From positions 22,407 to 86,406 of the forward strand of contig WJJS01000021.1 in the NCBI GenBank assembly GCA_014729505.1: 64,000 bases of DNA, written 5' to 3'. A model generated the notes under the pieces. It was not told the origin of the DNA. It worked only from the letters and a program-made list of their open reading frames with translations, and searched no databases. How positions within the stretch are numbered: the first letter of the stretch is position 1; every line of letters starts with the position of its first letter. Positions 18,926 to 28,590 of the stretch are shown one piece after another. Position numbers and translations under genes: made by a program. The DNA comes from Candidatus Woesearchaeota archaeon (GTDB lineage: Archaea; Nanobdellota; Nanobdellia; Woesearchaeales; ARS49).

Positions 18926-20432
18926 ATGATCTGGTGCAGGTTTCCATGAGCTCTTGGTTGTGACTGAATTGTTGACAATCCTTTTCTCGTTGTGTAAATT
19001 CTTCAACGCAAAAAGGCATTTCTTCTGCAGGCAGTCGCGCACAGAACATGCTGTCCTTTGCGGCACTGATGATATTGTATTTGCAGTCCGCATGAACGCA
19101 TTGTCTAAGAGTCTGCTCTACGAGTTCATCTCGTCGTATGCGTAATCGTACTATGCGCTCTTCTATTGTTTCTGCCTCATCCATCGTGTTAAGGACGTGG
19201 AATGGATAGTCTGTTGTTACGTCGTGCACTTTTTGCGCTATGCGTTCTTCCCATTGCTGCATGTAGCCGAAGATGACTGTTTCTTCAATGATTGTGCCAA
19301 ACGCGTGTTGTGCGATCGTTGTTCCTTTGTCTGCTTTTTGAGGTGTGAAGGTGAATTCTTCAGTGATGAGTAGTGGTTGTAGCGTCGCGATCGTTTGTTG
19401 TAGTGATTGTTCATAGTCGGGGAGTGTGAGGCTTCCATCCCTGTATGGTGGTCCTTCTTGCAGATCACCCCATTCTTTGCTCGCTGTTGTTGCCATGGAG
19501 GAGAGCACGTGCGTGTCTACGATGATATCAAAATAATGCGTGACGGCGTTAGTATAGTGCACTACCCAGTTGTCTGAGTAAATGTTCTTGACTGTAAGTG
19601 GCACTTGCTTGAGTTGGTCGTCTTTATTTGCTCGTCTGGCAAGCAGTTCTCGTGCAAGTGTTGTTTCCTGCAGTGCGCTGTTATCAAACCAGAGTTCGTC
19701 TGCAAGTGCTCGTTGTTCTTGTTCGTGTTTTAGTTGTTGAGTATTGAATTGTGTGACAAGTGAAGTGATTGCAAGTCCCTGGATGGCGAGCATTCCGATA
19801 AAGAGCACCATGAAGACGAAAACACTGAGTGCAACTCCTGTGGTAATGTCTGATCGTCGCACTAATCTGTTTAACCAGCGAAAGGGCGCTTTCTGGTAAT
19901 AAAACGCTTTTTTGTCGTATACGTCTGCTTTTTTCATGACGTACTTGATGATGACGCGAACGGGCAGAACACTCAGTGCCAGTGTGGAGAGCAGTAAGAA
20001 AAGAACCCATAAGGGTAGCGGACCGAGTAGTGGTAGTATGACGTATGCGAGTATAAGGAGCCATACTCCTGCGAGGGTGAGGAGGATAACGCTCGTGTGC
20101 AGCAGTGCGAGGAATGTCGCACTTCGGTCAATTCTTTTTGGTGATCGTTTAACGTATGCCCATGTTTCAAGCATTGGTAGTATTGCGAAAAGCAAGCCCA
20201 AGATCCATAACAAGATTGATCCTGTGCTTAGCCAGATAAGCAGAATGATGGCATAGAGTATCCATGAAGCTCGCGCGTGTTTTCGTTGTACCAGCAGATG
20301 CCGCACGAGTAGTCCAAAAAGAATGCTGCTGAGCAATACAAGACCCATGAGTGGTTCTCCAAACGCGATAAAAAAGCATTCAATGGCAAGAACGCTGAAG
20401 ATAGTTATCCATGAAGGAATGGGTGATATCAT
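18897..20432 (-). CDS. Multi-pass membrane protein of unknown function (511 aa)
   Basis: Intact ORF, many hydrophobic segments then a large soluble domain; convergent overlap with TrmJ-like gene. Confidence 0.7.
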   Translation of the reverse strand: MISPIPSWITIFSVLAIECFFIAFGEPLMGLVLLSSILFGLLVRHLLVQRKHARASWILYAIILLIWLSTGSILLWILGLLFAILPMLETWAYVKRSPKRIDRSATFLALLHTSVILLTLAGVWLLILAYVILPLLGPLPLWVLFLLLSTLALSVLPVRVIIKYVMKKADVYDKKAFYYQKAPFRWLNRLVRRSDITTGVALSVFVFMVLFIGMLAIQGLAITSLVTQFNTQQLKHEQEQRALADELWFDNSALQETTLARELLARRANKDDQLKQVPLTVKNIYSDNWVVHYTNAVTHYFDIIVDTHVLSSMATTASKEWGDLQEGPPYRDGSLTLPDYEQSLQQTIATLQPLLITEEFTFTPQKADKGTTIAQHAFGTIIEETVIFGYMQQWEERIAQKVHDVTTDYPFHVLNTMDEAETIEERIVRLRIRRDELVEQTLRQCVHADCKYNIISAAKDSMFCARLPAEEMPFCVEEFTQREKDCQQFSHNQELMETCTRSFTTTSAENP

Positions 20433-20492
20433 GCTGCCTCTTTTTTTGTTCTCGTATGAAGAGCACGCTTATAAATCTTTGCGAGCAAAAAC

Positions 20493-20503
20493 CTTATATA
20501 ATT
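20493..20503 (+). promoter_or_regulatory. TATA box
   Basis: cttatataatt upstream of ATG 20533; same cttatata motif recurs at ~11610 and 55174. Confidence 0.55.
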
Positions 20504-20532
20504 CTGGAGTCTTTGAATGCAAAAAGAGGCCC

Positions 20533-21213
20533 ATGAAATACGTACAGTCTTTGCACATGCCGTTTACGAATCTTACTGCGCTCTTCGTGGTAGTGGTATT
20601 ATTGCTTGTTCCGTTGATTAACGTTGTCGCAGGCATGATTACGCAGAATTTTTTGTGGCGTATCGGTGCTATTGTTCTTACCGGAATTATTTCTTCTGTG
20701 ACGTTATTGTATGTGGCAGGTTATGTTGTGTGTGTGGCTAGGAACAATCTTTTCAAGCGGTATGTCCTGCCTGAGTTTCCTGCCGTTGGACATGTGTTGT
20801 GGCTTGGTGTTCGTGCAGTTCTTCTTGGTGTTGTCTATTGGCTTCCTATTTTTGCATTGTCTTTGCTTATTAGGGTGAATTATGTTCTTGGGATGTCTTT
20901 GTCTGTTCTTGCGGGTATTGTGATCTTGTGGGTGTTTCCCTCTGCAGTTCTTGGTTTTGCGTCGGGTGAAAGGCTTGCTGATGGTTTGCGATTACCAACA
21001 GTCGTGAGAAAATCGCTCTCTGTTGAGATGGTTAAGGCGTGGCTTGTTTCTTTGCTTTTTGCTATTGGGTATTTCTCTGCTGCTGTTATTTTGGTAATTT
21101 TTACCGTTATCACGAGAGTAGGTCCTTTTGTGGTTACTGCAGTTGGTCTTGCTATGTTTTTGTTTTCTGTGTGGCCTTTGTTTGCTCAGGCTTACGTTTT
21201 TCGTGAGAAATAG
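20533..21213 (+). CDS. Multi-pass membrane protein (DUF4013-like)
   Basis: Hydrophobic repeats; ATG 20533 follows TATA at 20493; ORF-track start 20323 overlaps the divergent gene. Confidence 0.65.
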   Translation: MKYVQSLHMPFTNLTALFVVVVLLLVPLINVVAGMITQNFLWRIGAIVLTGIISSVTLLYVAGYVVCVARNNLFKRYVLPEFPAVGHVLWLGVRAVLLGVVYWLPIFALSLLIRVNYVLGMSLSVLAGIVILWVFPSAVLGFASGERLADGLRLPTVVRKSLSVEMVKAWLVSLLFAIGYFSAAVILVIFTVITRVGPFVVTAVGLAMFLFSVWPLFAQAYVFREK

Positions 21214-21509
21214 TCTGCAACGCGGCTGTCTCCTTTGACTATTGCATGTTTTCCAAGACAATAGTATCTTTTCTCTACAATGCCGCCCCAGGAGAAATCT
21301 CCTTTTTCTTGTGTGATTTCTTTGAGTTCGAATTCGCCGAGTTCTATGCCTTTTCTAAGGTGATAGTAGACGCTTTCACGGGTGCATTGTGAAAAGATGG
21401 CATTGTATATTTTGTGCAGTTCATACCCGTATCCTTTTCCCATCACGAACAGAATTTCTATTATGTTTTGTCGTATTTGTGATCGTGTTGGTCGCCCCCG
21501 CTTTTTCAT
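21192..21509 (-). CDS. Winged-helix (PadR-like) transcriptional regulator
   Basis: MKKRGRPTRSQIRQNIIEILF...GYGYELHKIYN...RESVYYHLRKGIELGEFEL. Confidence 0.6.
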   Translation of the reverse strand: MKKRGRPTRSQIRQNIIEILFVMGKGYGYELHKIYNAIFSQCTRESVYYHLRKGIELGEFELKEITQEKGDFSWGGIVEKRYYCLGKHAIVKGDSRVADYFSRKT

Positions 21510-21541
21510 GATTGTAGAGAGTATAGTCGGATATAAATAGT

Positions 21542-22537
21542 TTACTGCAATCCTTTTGTTGCAAGTATTCGAGCTACGCTGATATCAAGACGGTATTCTG
21601 AGATTTCATTGTTTTTTACTGCCTGTGCAATGTCTTGTATGGCTTGTTCTACTTCATCAGCACTGCCAAAGAAGATTACTAGATCGTAACCTGCATCGAT
21701 TGATGCGCGTATAAGTGCTGTGGAGCTTTCAAAATGATCCCTTGCGCCTTGCATTCCCAGATCGTCGGTAATGAGCAGCCCTTCGTAATATGGTCGTAGT
21801 GATTGTACTATTTGCGGTGAACTGCTTGCAGGCATTCCTTGTGAATCAAGTGCGCCAGTAACTAGTTGGTGTCCGACAAGTATGCCTTTTGCATCTGCAT
21901 TGATGGCTTCAAAAAAGGGAAGCAGGTCATCTTGTGTTATTGTTTCTTGTGTGCTGGTGAGATGCAGATCATCGCTTGACAGTGTTTGTCCCGGATAATG
22001 CTTTGCTACTGCCATGACCCCTGTGCTTTGAACGCCTGCAATATATGATGCTCCTACTTGTGCGATGTGTTCTGCCGATCCATTGAAACTGCGGCATTCT
22101 TCGATCCTGTCCTCCCTGTCGAGGACGGGAGCAAGATTGGTTGTAAAACCCAGATCCTTTAGCAATGTGCCGTGCTGTGTTCCAAGAGTGTATGCTTCTT
22201 CTACTGTCTTGATTGTTGACAGCGAAGGAAAAATCGCAAATTCTTCAAAGGGGTTGCGACATCCTTCTAAGTCTGCAGTGATTAGTGGTGGTATGTGTGA
22301 TGCGCGCAGTATCCTGTGCACCTTTGTCCGTACTGCTTCTTCATTTGGTTCAAGACCAATGTGAAAACCGCCAACGCCCAGATCGCTTAATCGACGAATA
22401 TCCTTGTCGTGGGAGAACACGATCATCATTTGTGCGATCTTTTCTTCGACGGTCATGTGATCAAGTACTGAAACTGAGCACCCGGAGAGTGCACAGCAAA
22501 GTACTGCGATGAGGAGCAAGATTTTTATGCGAGGCAT
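21542..22537 (-). CDS. GH3 family glycoside hydrolase (NagZ/beta-N-acetylhexosaminidase-like) lipoprotein
   Basis: LCCALSGCS lipobox; KHYPGQTLSSDDLHL; GLLITDDLGMQGA. Confidence 0.85.
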   Translation of the reverse strand: MPRIKILLLIAVLCCALSGCSVSVLDHMTVEEKIAQMMIVFSHDKDIRRLSDLGVGGFHIGLEPNEEAVRTKVHRILRASHIPPLITADLEGCRNPFEEFAIFPSLSTIKTVEEAYTLGTQHGTLLKDLGFTTNLAPVLDREDRIEECRSFNGSAEHIAQVGASYIAGVQSTGVMAVAKHYPGQTLSSDDLHLTSTQETITQDDLLPFFEAINADAKGILVGHQLVTGALDSQGMPASSSPQIVQSLRPYYEGLLITDDLGMQGARDHFESSTALIRASIDAGYDLVIFFGSADEVEQAIQDIAQAVKNNEISEYRLDISVARILATKGLQ

Positions 22538-22575
22538 ACTGCTTGCAAGTACAGTGTCCTTTATAGGTTTATGGT

Positions 22576-23517
22576 ATGAAGAAATTATTTGTCCTTAAAA
22601 AACAGTTTCCATTGATGGCTCGCGATGAAGTCCTGGCACTTGCCCGCTCTAGTGAGTTTCGTCTACAGAACGATATCTTGATTCTTGACACGAACCGCGA
22701 TCTCACTACGCGTCTTGCGCAAACGCGATCTGTCCATGAGTTTCTCTTTTCTTGTTCGCTTTCTTCGCTCAATTCTTGTGTGGAAGCATTTCCCTGGAAG
22801 AAGGTTTTCAAAAAAGATTTTTACGTCGGGGTTCATGGGTCAACTGCGGTTCGCACTGGAGAATTGGCAAAAAGTATCGGTGAGAAACTTGGACATCCTC
22901 CAGTCAATGTCCGCAATTCCTCAACGAGAATTGACTTTTTTGTCCGTGGCAAAAAAGTGTTTGTCGGTCTCAACGGTGTGGAACTTTCTCACGGGTATGA
23001 AAAGAGGAAGGCTCATTTGCGTCCTGCTCATCATCCTTCTTCTATGCACCCGTCTCTTGCTGCAACGATGGTTAATCTTACAGGGATTTGGAAGGGTACG
23101 TTTGTAGATCCTATGTGTGGTACGGGGGGTCTGCTGATTGAAGCGGGGCTTATGGGTCTGTCGCTTCGAGGATATGATAATGATCCTGCTATGATCCGTC
23201 GTTGTCAAGAAAACATGGAACATTTTGGTCTTGATGCTACGCTTGTCGTTAAGGATGCGACGTTACTCAATACGCCTATGAAATTTGTCGCAACAGATGT
23301 GCCTTACGGTCGTATGACAAAAAAGATTGATCGCAGCACTCTCTATCTTGATTTTTTGATGATGCTTCGTCGGACTCTTCGAGAACGGGCAGTTGTTGTG
23401 TTTCCCCATTTCGCACGTTATGATCAACTTATTGTCAGGGCAAAACTAAAAAAGGTGTCAGAATATTCTGTCTACATTCACAAAACTTTGACGAGAAAAG
23501 TGGTGGTGCTTACTTGA
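22576..23517 (+). CDS. tRNA guanine-N2 methyltransferase (Trm-G10/TRM11-like, THUMP-type)
   Basis: HPSLAATMVNLTGIWKGTFVDPMCGTGGLLIEAGLMG; DVPYGR. Confidence 0.85.
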   Translation: MKKLFVLKKQFPLMARDEVLALARSSEFRLQNDILILDTNRDLTTRLAQTRSVHEFLFSCSLSSLNSCVEAFPWKKVFKKDFYVGVHGSTAVRTGELAKSIGEKLGHPPVNVRNSSTRIDFFVRGKKVFVGLNGVELSHGYEKRKAHLRPAHHPSSMHPSLAATMVNLTGIWKGTFVDPMCGTGGLLIEAGLMGLSLRGYDNDPAMIRRCQENMEHFGLDATLVVKDATLLNTPMKFVATDVPYGRMTKKIDRSTLYLDFLMMLRRTLRERAVVVFPHFARYDQLIVRAKLKKVSEYSVYIHKTLTRKVVVLT

Positions 23518-25342
23518 ATAATTTCTCCACTTGTTCAATCGCTATCTTGGTCCACGCTTCTACTTCGTATTCGGGCTTTTCTGCTAATGTGTGATAGTCG
23601 TCGAGTGTCATCATTTCTGCGCTGTGCACTTCTGCGGATTTTGGTCGCACATCATCAGTATCAACAAATGCTGCGTAGAGTATGCCAAAATGTACTCTGC
23701 TGACATCGTCGCCGTCGTAATTGATATAGCCCAGGTGTTTCATTCTCGCCGGACCTCGTGTTTCTATTTCTTCATTGAATTCTCTGTCTCGTGCGCACAG
23801 TAGTGGATTGTCTGCAGAGAGGTCTTTTTTGCGTACGTGTCCTCCGATGCCGATACTGATTTTTCCTTGCAATCGTCGTTCTGTGTATGTTTCATCGTCT
23901 ACTGCGCGCTTGTAGACCAGCACTCTTTTGCTTGTAGGATTCACGACGAGAACGTAGGGTATTGGTTGTTTGCGCAGAGTATCCCATTCGACGCTTTCTT
24001 TTGGTTCGAATTCGTAATGTTGCAGGATGCGTTGTTCGTACGACATACTGTCGCGGCTTTTAAAACCTTGAAAATAGTCCATTTGTGATTGTGCAAAGAG
24101 GTGTTCTGTGGCTATTGCCATTACTGGTTCTTTTTGTTTGAGCAGTAGGCGTGCGAGTTCTGCAAGATCGTGACCGGGAAGTACGAATGGGTTTGCAAAC
24201 CATGCTCCTATCTGATCGGCATAACTTGATCCTAATCCTTCCATGCCGTACCATTTGTCTGGTCGTCGTCGTAGCGGATGATATTGTAATCGTCCGCATC
24301 CCTGTCCGTGTTTGAGTTGTTCTCCGCCTCTTCCTCCTGCGTGTACTTCTACAACACCGCTTTTTCCCTTGATTTCTCCGTCTGCTCCGTAACCGAATCC
24401 TGGATCGAAGAATCCTGCCTCATGCCATTTTACCCATCCGTGTTCGAGAGCGACTGCGTCCATCTCGGCTGCCATCATGATGGGCACTCGTATACGTTCG
24501 AGTGTGGCAAGAACGAACAGTGTGTCTGTGGGGTCGATGTTGAGCAGTCCGTTGCGTGGTGCTTCTATTGCGTCGAAGTAATGATGTATGGGGTATGCGC
24601 GTCGTTGTCTGCGATCGAGCGGGTCTGGATTGCCTATTGCGCGAAATCCGACGAGTCCGTCAGTCATGCGCCCTTCAAGATCGAGATGCACTTCAAGTCC
24701 TCGTCTCGTGTTTACACGTTGCGGATCGACGGGAGTATCTCCTTCGTATAACAATTCGTTGGTATAGACTTCTCGTCGCAGGCTGCGTTCATCAAAGTTG
24801 AAGTCTTGTCCGCAGAACACGCGTAGCTGATTGACAGGCATGCCCGGGTAGATGATGCTTGAAAAAACTCGCGGTGTTATTTTCACGGCGAGCTTTCCTT
24901 TGTATGGTCCGTTGACTTCGTCATAATCTGTTTGTTTGTCTGCAACGAGCTGTACCCAATTGCCTAATCGTCCTTCGGTACTTTTTGGACTTGCTCGTAG
25001 CCAGAAATTGTCTGGAATCGTATACTCTCCTTCGAGAAAGACAAGCCATGAAAAGTCGCGATTTGGAATGATGAGTCCTCCGTCGCTGAGATCGACCTGT
25101 GCTCGTCGTCTTGAGGGTAATCGTCGCAGTGATTCAAGTATTGTTGCTCCTTTGTCTGGTTTCCATAACGCTGGTACGCGAAAGGCGTTTTCACTGAGTA
25201 TGGGATCGTAGCTTGCCGGTTGTATGCGTCGTTCGATGTCATCGGTGTATTCAAAACCAAACCATCCTTGTTGTATGATGTCGCGCAGTTCCTGTGAGGC
25301 GAGGGCGCCTGCAATTGTTGGATTGACCATTGCTTTTTGCAC
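23510..25342 (-). CDS. dCTP deaminase/dUTPase-like bimodular protein fused to C-terminal Nudix (MutT-type) domain
   Basis: RIQPASYDPIL, RASPKSTEGRLGNW, GFFDPGFGYGADG (DCD/dUTPase motifs); C-terminal YVLVVNPTSKRVLVYKR...KISIGIGGHVRKKDLSADNPLLCARDREFNEEI (Nudix). Confidence 0.8.
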   Translation of the reverse strand: MQKAMVNPTIAGALASQELRDIIQQGWFGFEYTDDIERRIQPASYDPILSENAFRVPALWKPDKGATILESLRRLPSRRRAQVDLSDGGLIIPNRDFSWLVFLEGEYTIPDNFWLRASPKSTEGRLGNWVQLVADKQTDYDEVNGPYKGKLAVKITPRVFSSIIYPGMPVNQLRVFCGQDFNFDERSLRREVYTNELLYEGDTPVDPQRVNTRRGLEVHLDLEGRMTDGLVGFRAIGNPDPLDRRQRRAYPIHHYFDAIEAPRNGLLNIDPTDTLFVLATLERIRVPIMMAAEMDAVALEHGWVKWHEAGFFDPGFGYGADGEIKGKSGVVEVHAGGRGGEQLKHGQGCGRLQYHPLRRRPDKWYGMEGLGSSYADQIGAWFANPFVLPGHDLAELARLLLKQKEPVMAIATEHLFAQSQMDYFQGFKSRDSMSYEQRILQHYEFEPKESVEWDTLRKQPIPYVLVVNPTSKRVLVYKRAVDDETYTERRLQGKISIGIGGHVRKKDLSADNPLLCARDREFNEEIETRGPARMKHLGYINYDGDDVSRVHFGILYAAFVDTDDVRPKSAEVHSAEMMTLDDYHTLAEKPEYEVEAWTKIAIEQVEKLFK

Positions 25343-25417
25343 TTCACTCTTGTTTTTATTGATTTGTGGCGTGCGTGCTAAAGACTATGGAATATGAATG
25401 CGAATAGAACTATTGTC

Positions 25418-27784
25418 TTACTTACGTAAATGTTTAAACGTTGCAAGCACTGCGTCCGGGCTGAGGCTCATGCTGTCTATACCTTCTTTGACGAGGAATT
25501 GTGCAAATTCTGGGTACGTGCTTGGCGCGTCTCCGCAGATGCCTATTTTTCTTTTGTTCTTTTTTGCTTTTTTTATCACTTTGGAGATGAGTTGTTTGAC
25601 TGCGTCATTTCGTTCGTCATACAGGTTGGCGACGAGTTCTGAATCGCGATCCACTGCCAGTGTCAGTTGTGTTAAATCATTGCTGCCGATGCTAAAGCCG
25701 TCAAAGATTTTTGAGAATTCGTCTGCGAGCAGTACATTGCTTGGTACTTCGCACATCACATAGATTTCCAGTCCTTTTTTCCCACGGTGCAGTCCGTGTT
25801 TTCTCATCTCTTTGAGTACTTTTTTTCCTTCTTCTGGTGTGCGACAAAATGGTATCATTATTTTCACGTTTTCAAGTCCCATTTCTTCTCGTACTTTGAG
25901 TAATGCTTTGCATTCAAGGCCAAACGCATCGCGGTAGTCTTTGTGATAGTATCGCGAGGCTCCTCGCCAGCCGATCATAGGATTGTGTTCTTCCGGCTCG
26001 TATTTTTTTCCTCCTATGAGGTCTGCGTATTCGTTTGTTTTGAAGTCTGATAATCGTACGATGACGTCTTCTGGATGGAATGCTGCTGCTATCATCGCGA
26101 TGCCTTCTGCGAGTTTATCGATGAAGTATTGTTGTTTGTCTTCATATCCTTTTGTGAGTTCGTCGATTTTTTCCTTAACATCTGCAGGTACTTTTGGATA
26201 TTCTTGTAATGCCCGTGGATGTATTTGTATGCTTGAACTGATGATGAATTCTTCTCGTGCGAGTCCTACGCCTTTGACGGGAAGGAAACTGTAATCAAAC
26301 GCTTGTGTGGGGTCGCCAAGGTTCATCATGATTTTTGTTTTTAGTTTTGGCAGTTTTTTCAGATTTGTTTTCTTAACGTGGAATTTTAGTTTTCCTTTGT
26401 AGACGCGTCCTACATCTCCTTGTGAACACACGACGGTCACGTCTTGTCCTGTCTTGACTGTTTCTGTTGCGTTTTTTGTGCCGACAATGCAGGGTATGCC
26501 GAGTTCCCGGCTGACTATTGCTGCATGGCACGTGCGTCCTCCTCTGTTCGTCACGATCGCTCCTGCTTGTCGCATGATGGGCACCCAGTCCGGATCTGTC
26601 ATTTCTGTGATGAGGACTTCTCCTTTCTTGAATTTGTTAATGTGTTTCACGTCCATGATGACGTGTGCTTTTCCTACGCCGATTTTGTTTCCTATACTTT
26701 GTCCTTGTGCGAGTGTTGTTCCTTTTTCTTCGAGCTTGTATGTTTCTAAAACGTTTGGATCCCGTTGTGATTGTACTGTTTCTGGTCGTGCTTGGACGAT
26801 AAAGAGTGTGTCGTTGTCATCTTTTGCCCATTCAATATCCATTGGCGTGAACTTGCCTTTCTTTTTTGAATAATGGTCTTCGATTATGTTTCCCCATCGT
26901 GCCAGTGTAAGTATTTCTTTGTCTGTTATGCTGAATCGTTCCTGATCTTCTGTGCTTACATCAACGTTTTTGACTGGTATTTTGGTGCTTTCACCAGAAT
27001 AGATCATGCGTATACTTTTCTCACCCAGTGTTTTGGAAAGTATTGGTTGGTGAGTGTCCAGTGTTGGTTTGAAGACGTAGAATTGGTCTGGGTTTACTTT
27101 TCCTTGTACGACATTTTCTCCAAGTCCGTAAGCGCTGTTGATGAGAATCGCATTGCGAAATCCTGTTTCTGTGTCAATGGTAAACATGACGCCGCTGCTC
27201 TTTGAGCGAACCATTTTTTGTACACCAATGCTGAGATAGACTTTGAGATGGTCGAATTTGTTTTCCTCACGATACACGATCGCGCGATTGGTAAAGAGCG
27301 AGGCAAAGCATCGTTTGCATGCGTCAAGTAATGCTGTTTCTCCTGATATGTTGAGGAATGTTTCTTGTTGTCCTGCAAAGCTTGCTGTTGGCAGATCTTC
27401 GGCGGTGGCAGAACTGCGTACTGCTACGTCTGTGTTCTTGTCGCCGTATGTTTTTGAGAGTGTATGATATGCTTTTAGAATCGCGTCTTGCAAATCTTGT
27501 GGGAGTTCTTTAGAGAGAAAAAGGTCGCGTATTGCTCGTCCTCTTTTTTCCAGGTCGCGGATAGTATGTCGTTTGAGTCCTTTGAGTTGTTTTTTGAGTG
27601 GTTCTTCTATTCCTGCTTCTTGAAGGTAGTGTTTGTATGCTTCTGCGGTGATGGCAAATCCGTTTGGTACGCGTACTTTTTTCTTTTTGAGTTCGCGATA
27701 CATTTCGCCAAGTGAGGCGTTTTTGCCGCCGACCTTGTCTACGTCTGCGTTGGACAGTTCTTTAAACCAAAGAATGAATGCCAT
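25418..27784 (-). CDS. ppsA: Phosphoenolpyruvate synthase
   Basis: VGGKNASLGEM; TNRGGRTCHAAIVSRELGIPCIVG catalytic His; C-terminal FGFSIGSNDLTQLTL-type motif. Confidence 0.97.
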   Translation of the reverse strand: MAFILWFKELSNADVDKVGGKNASLGEMYRELKKKKVRVPNGFAITAEAYKHYLQEAGIEEPLKKQLKGLKRHTIRDLEKRGRAIRDLFLSKELPQDLQDAILKAYHTLSKTYGDKNTDVAVRSSATAEDLPTASFAGQQETFLNISGETALLDACKRCFASLFTNRAIVYREENKFDHLKVYLSIGVQKMVRSKSSGVMFTIDTETGFRNAILINSAYGLGENVVQGKVNPDQFYVFKPTLDTHQPILSKTLGEKSIRMIYSGESTKIPVKNVDVSTEDQERFSITDKEILTLARWGNIIEDHYSKKKGKFTPMDIEWAKDDNDTLFIVQARPETVQSQRDPNVLETYKLEEKGTTLAQGQSIGNKIGVGKAHVIMDVKHINKFKKGEVLITEMTDPDWVPIMRQAGAIVTNRGGRTCHAAIVSRELGIPCIVGTKNATETVKTGQDVTVVCSQGDVGRVYKGKLKFHVKKTNLKKLPKLKTKIMMNLGDPTQAFDYSFLPVKGVGLAREEFIISSSIQIHPRALQEYPKVPADVKEKIDELTKGYEDKQQYFIDKLAEGIAMIAAAFHPEDVIVRLSDFKTNEYADLIGGKKYEPEEHNPMIGWRGASRYYHKDYRDAFGLECKALLKVREEMGLENVKIMIPFCRTPEEGKKVLKEMRKHGLHRGKKGLEIYVMCEVPSNVLLADEFSKIFDGFSIGSNDLTQLTLAVDRDSELVANLYDERNDAVKQLISKVIKKAKKNKRKIGICGDAPSTYPEFAQFLVKEGIDSMSLSPDAVLATFKHLRK

Positions 27785-27873
27785 CTTTTTTTTCTAGATG
27801 GTGATGCTGGTATTTAAGGATTGTGCAGCAAAAAGAAAATACATTTATAGGTATGCTGTTAGACTTTATCTGT

Positions 27874-28590
27874 ATGAAGAAAAAAGCGGTGATTTCCCTG
27901 CGTAAGGTGTGGAAGATCTACAAGATGGGTTCTGCAACTGTTAATGCATTGCGGGGGGTTACTCTCGATGTGTGGCAAGGAGAGTTTGTCGCGATTATCG
28001 GGCCCAGCGGTTCTGGTAAGTCGACGTTGATGAATCTTGTTGGTGCGCTTGATAAGCCATCTCGTGGACACATCTTTTTGGATGGCAAGGATATTTCTTT
28101 GATGGAAGAGTCTGATCTTGCTCAGATTCGTGGTCAAAAAATTGGTTTTATTTTCCAGCAATTTAATTTGCTTCCTGCTCTTTCAGCGACGGGTAATGTG
28201 GGATTGCCCATGATTTTTCAGGGTATTCCCGAAGCTAAGCGTGTTGAGCGTGCAACTGAATTATTGAATTCTGTCAATCTTGGTGAGCGTTTAAATCACA
28301 AGCCTAATGAGCTCTCCGGCGGTCAGCAGCAGCGTGTTGCTATTGCTCGAGCGCTTGCTAATGAGCCTGAGATGTTGCTCGCTGACGAACCCACTGGTAA
28401 TCTGGATTCAAAGACCGGTGGTGAGATTATGAGCATGCTTGAGGATTTGCATACGAAAAAAGGCCGTACTATTGTGCTTGTCACTCATGACATTCACCTC
28501 GTCAAGCACGCTGAGAGGGTAATTTATTTAAAGGACGGTCAAATAGAGAAAGTGGTGAAGAACCATAAAAGAGGTCACAAACATGCGTAA
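27874..28590 (+). CDS. ABC transporter ATP-binding protein (MacB/LolD family)
   Basis: GPSGSGKSTLMN Walker A, LSGGQQQRVAIARAL signature, MLLADEPTGNLDSKTG; ATG 27874 in frame after TATA at ~27843. Confidence 0.95.
   Translation: MKKKAVISLRKVWKIYKMGSATVNALRGVTLDVWQGEFVAIIGPSGSGKSTLMNLVGALDKPSRGHIFLDGKDISLMEESDLAQIRGQKIGFIFQQFNLLPALSATGNVGLPMIFQGIPEAKRVERATELLNSVNLGERLNHKPNELSGGQQQRVAIARALANEPEMLLADEPTGNLDSKTGGEIMSMLEDLHTKKGRTIVLVTHDIHLVKHAERVIYLKDGQIEKVVKNHKRGHKHA

Noticed and set aside
20468-20503. Divergent TATA pair between 20432 and 20533 as a special regulatory element
   Set aside because: Ordinary divergent archaeal promoters with no additional palindrome
24003-24014. GGTTCGAATTC resembling a tRNA T-loop
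   Set aside because: Inside the DCD-Nudix coding sequence with no cloverleaf around it
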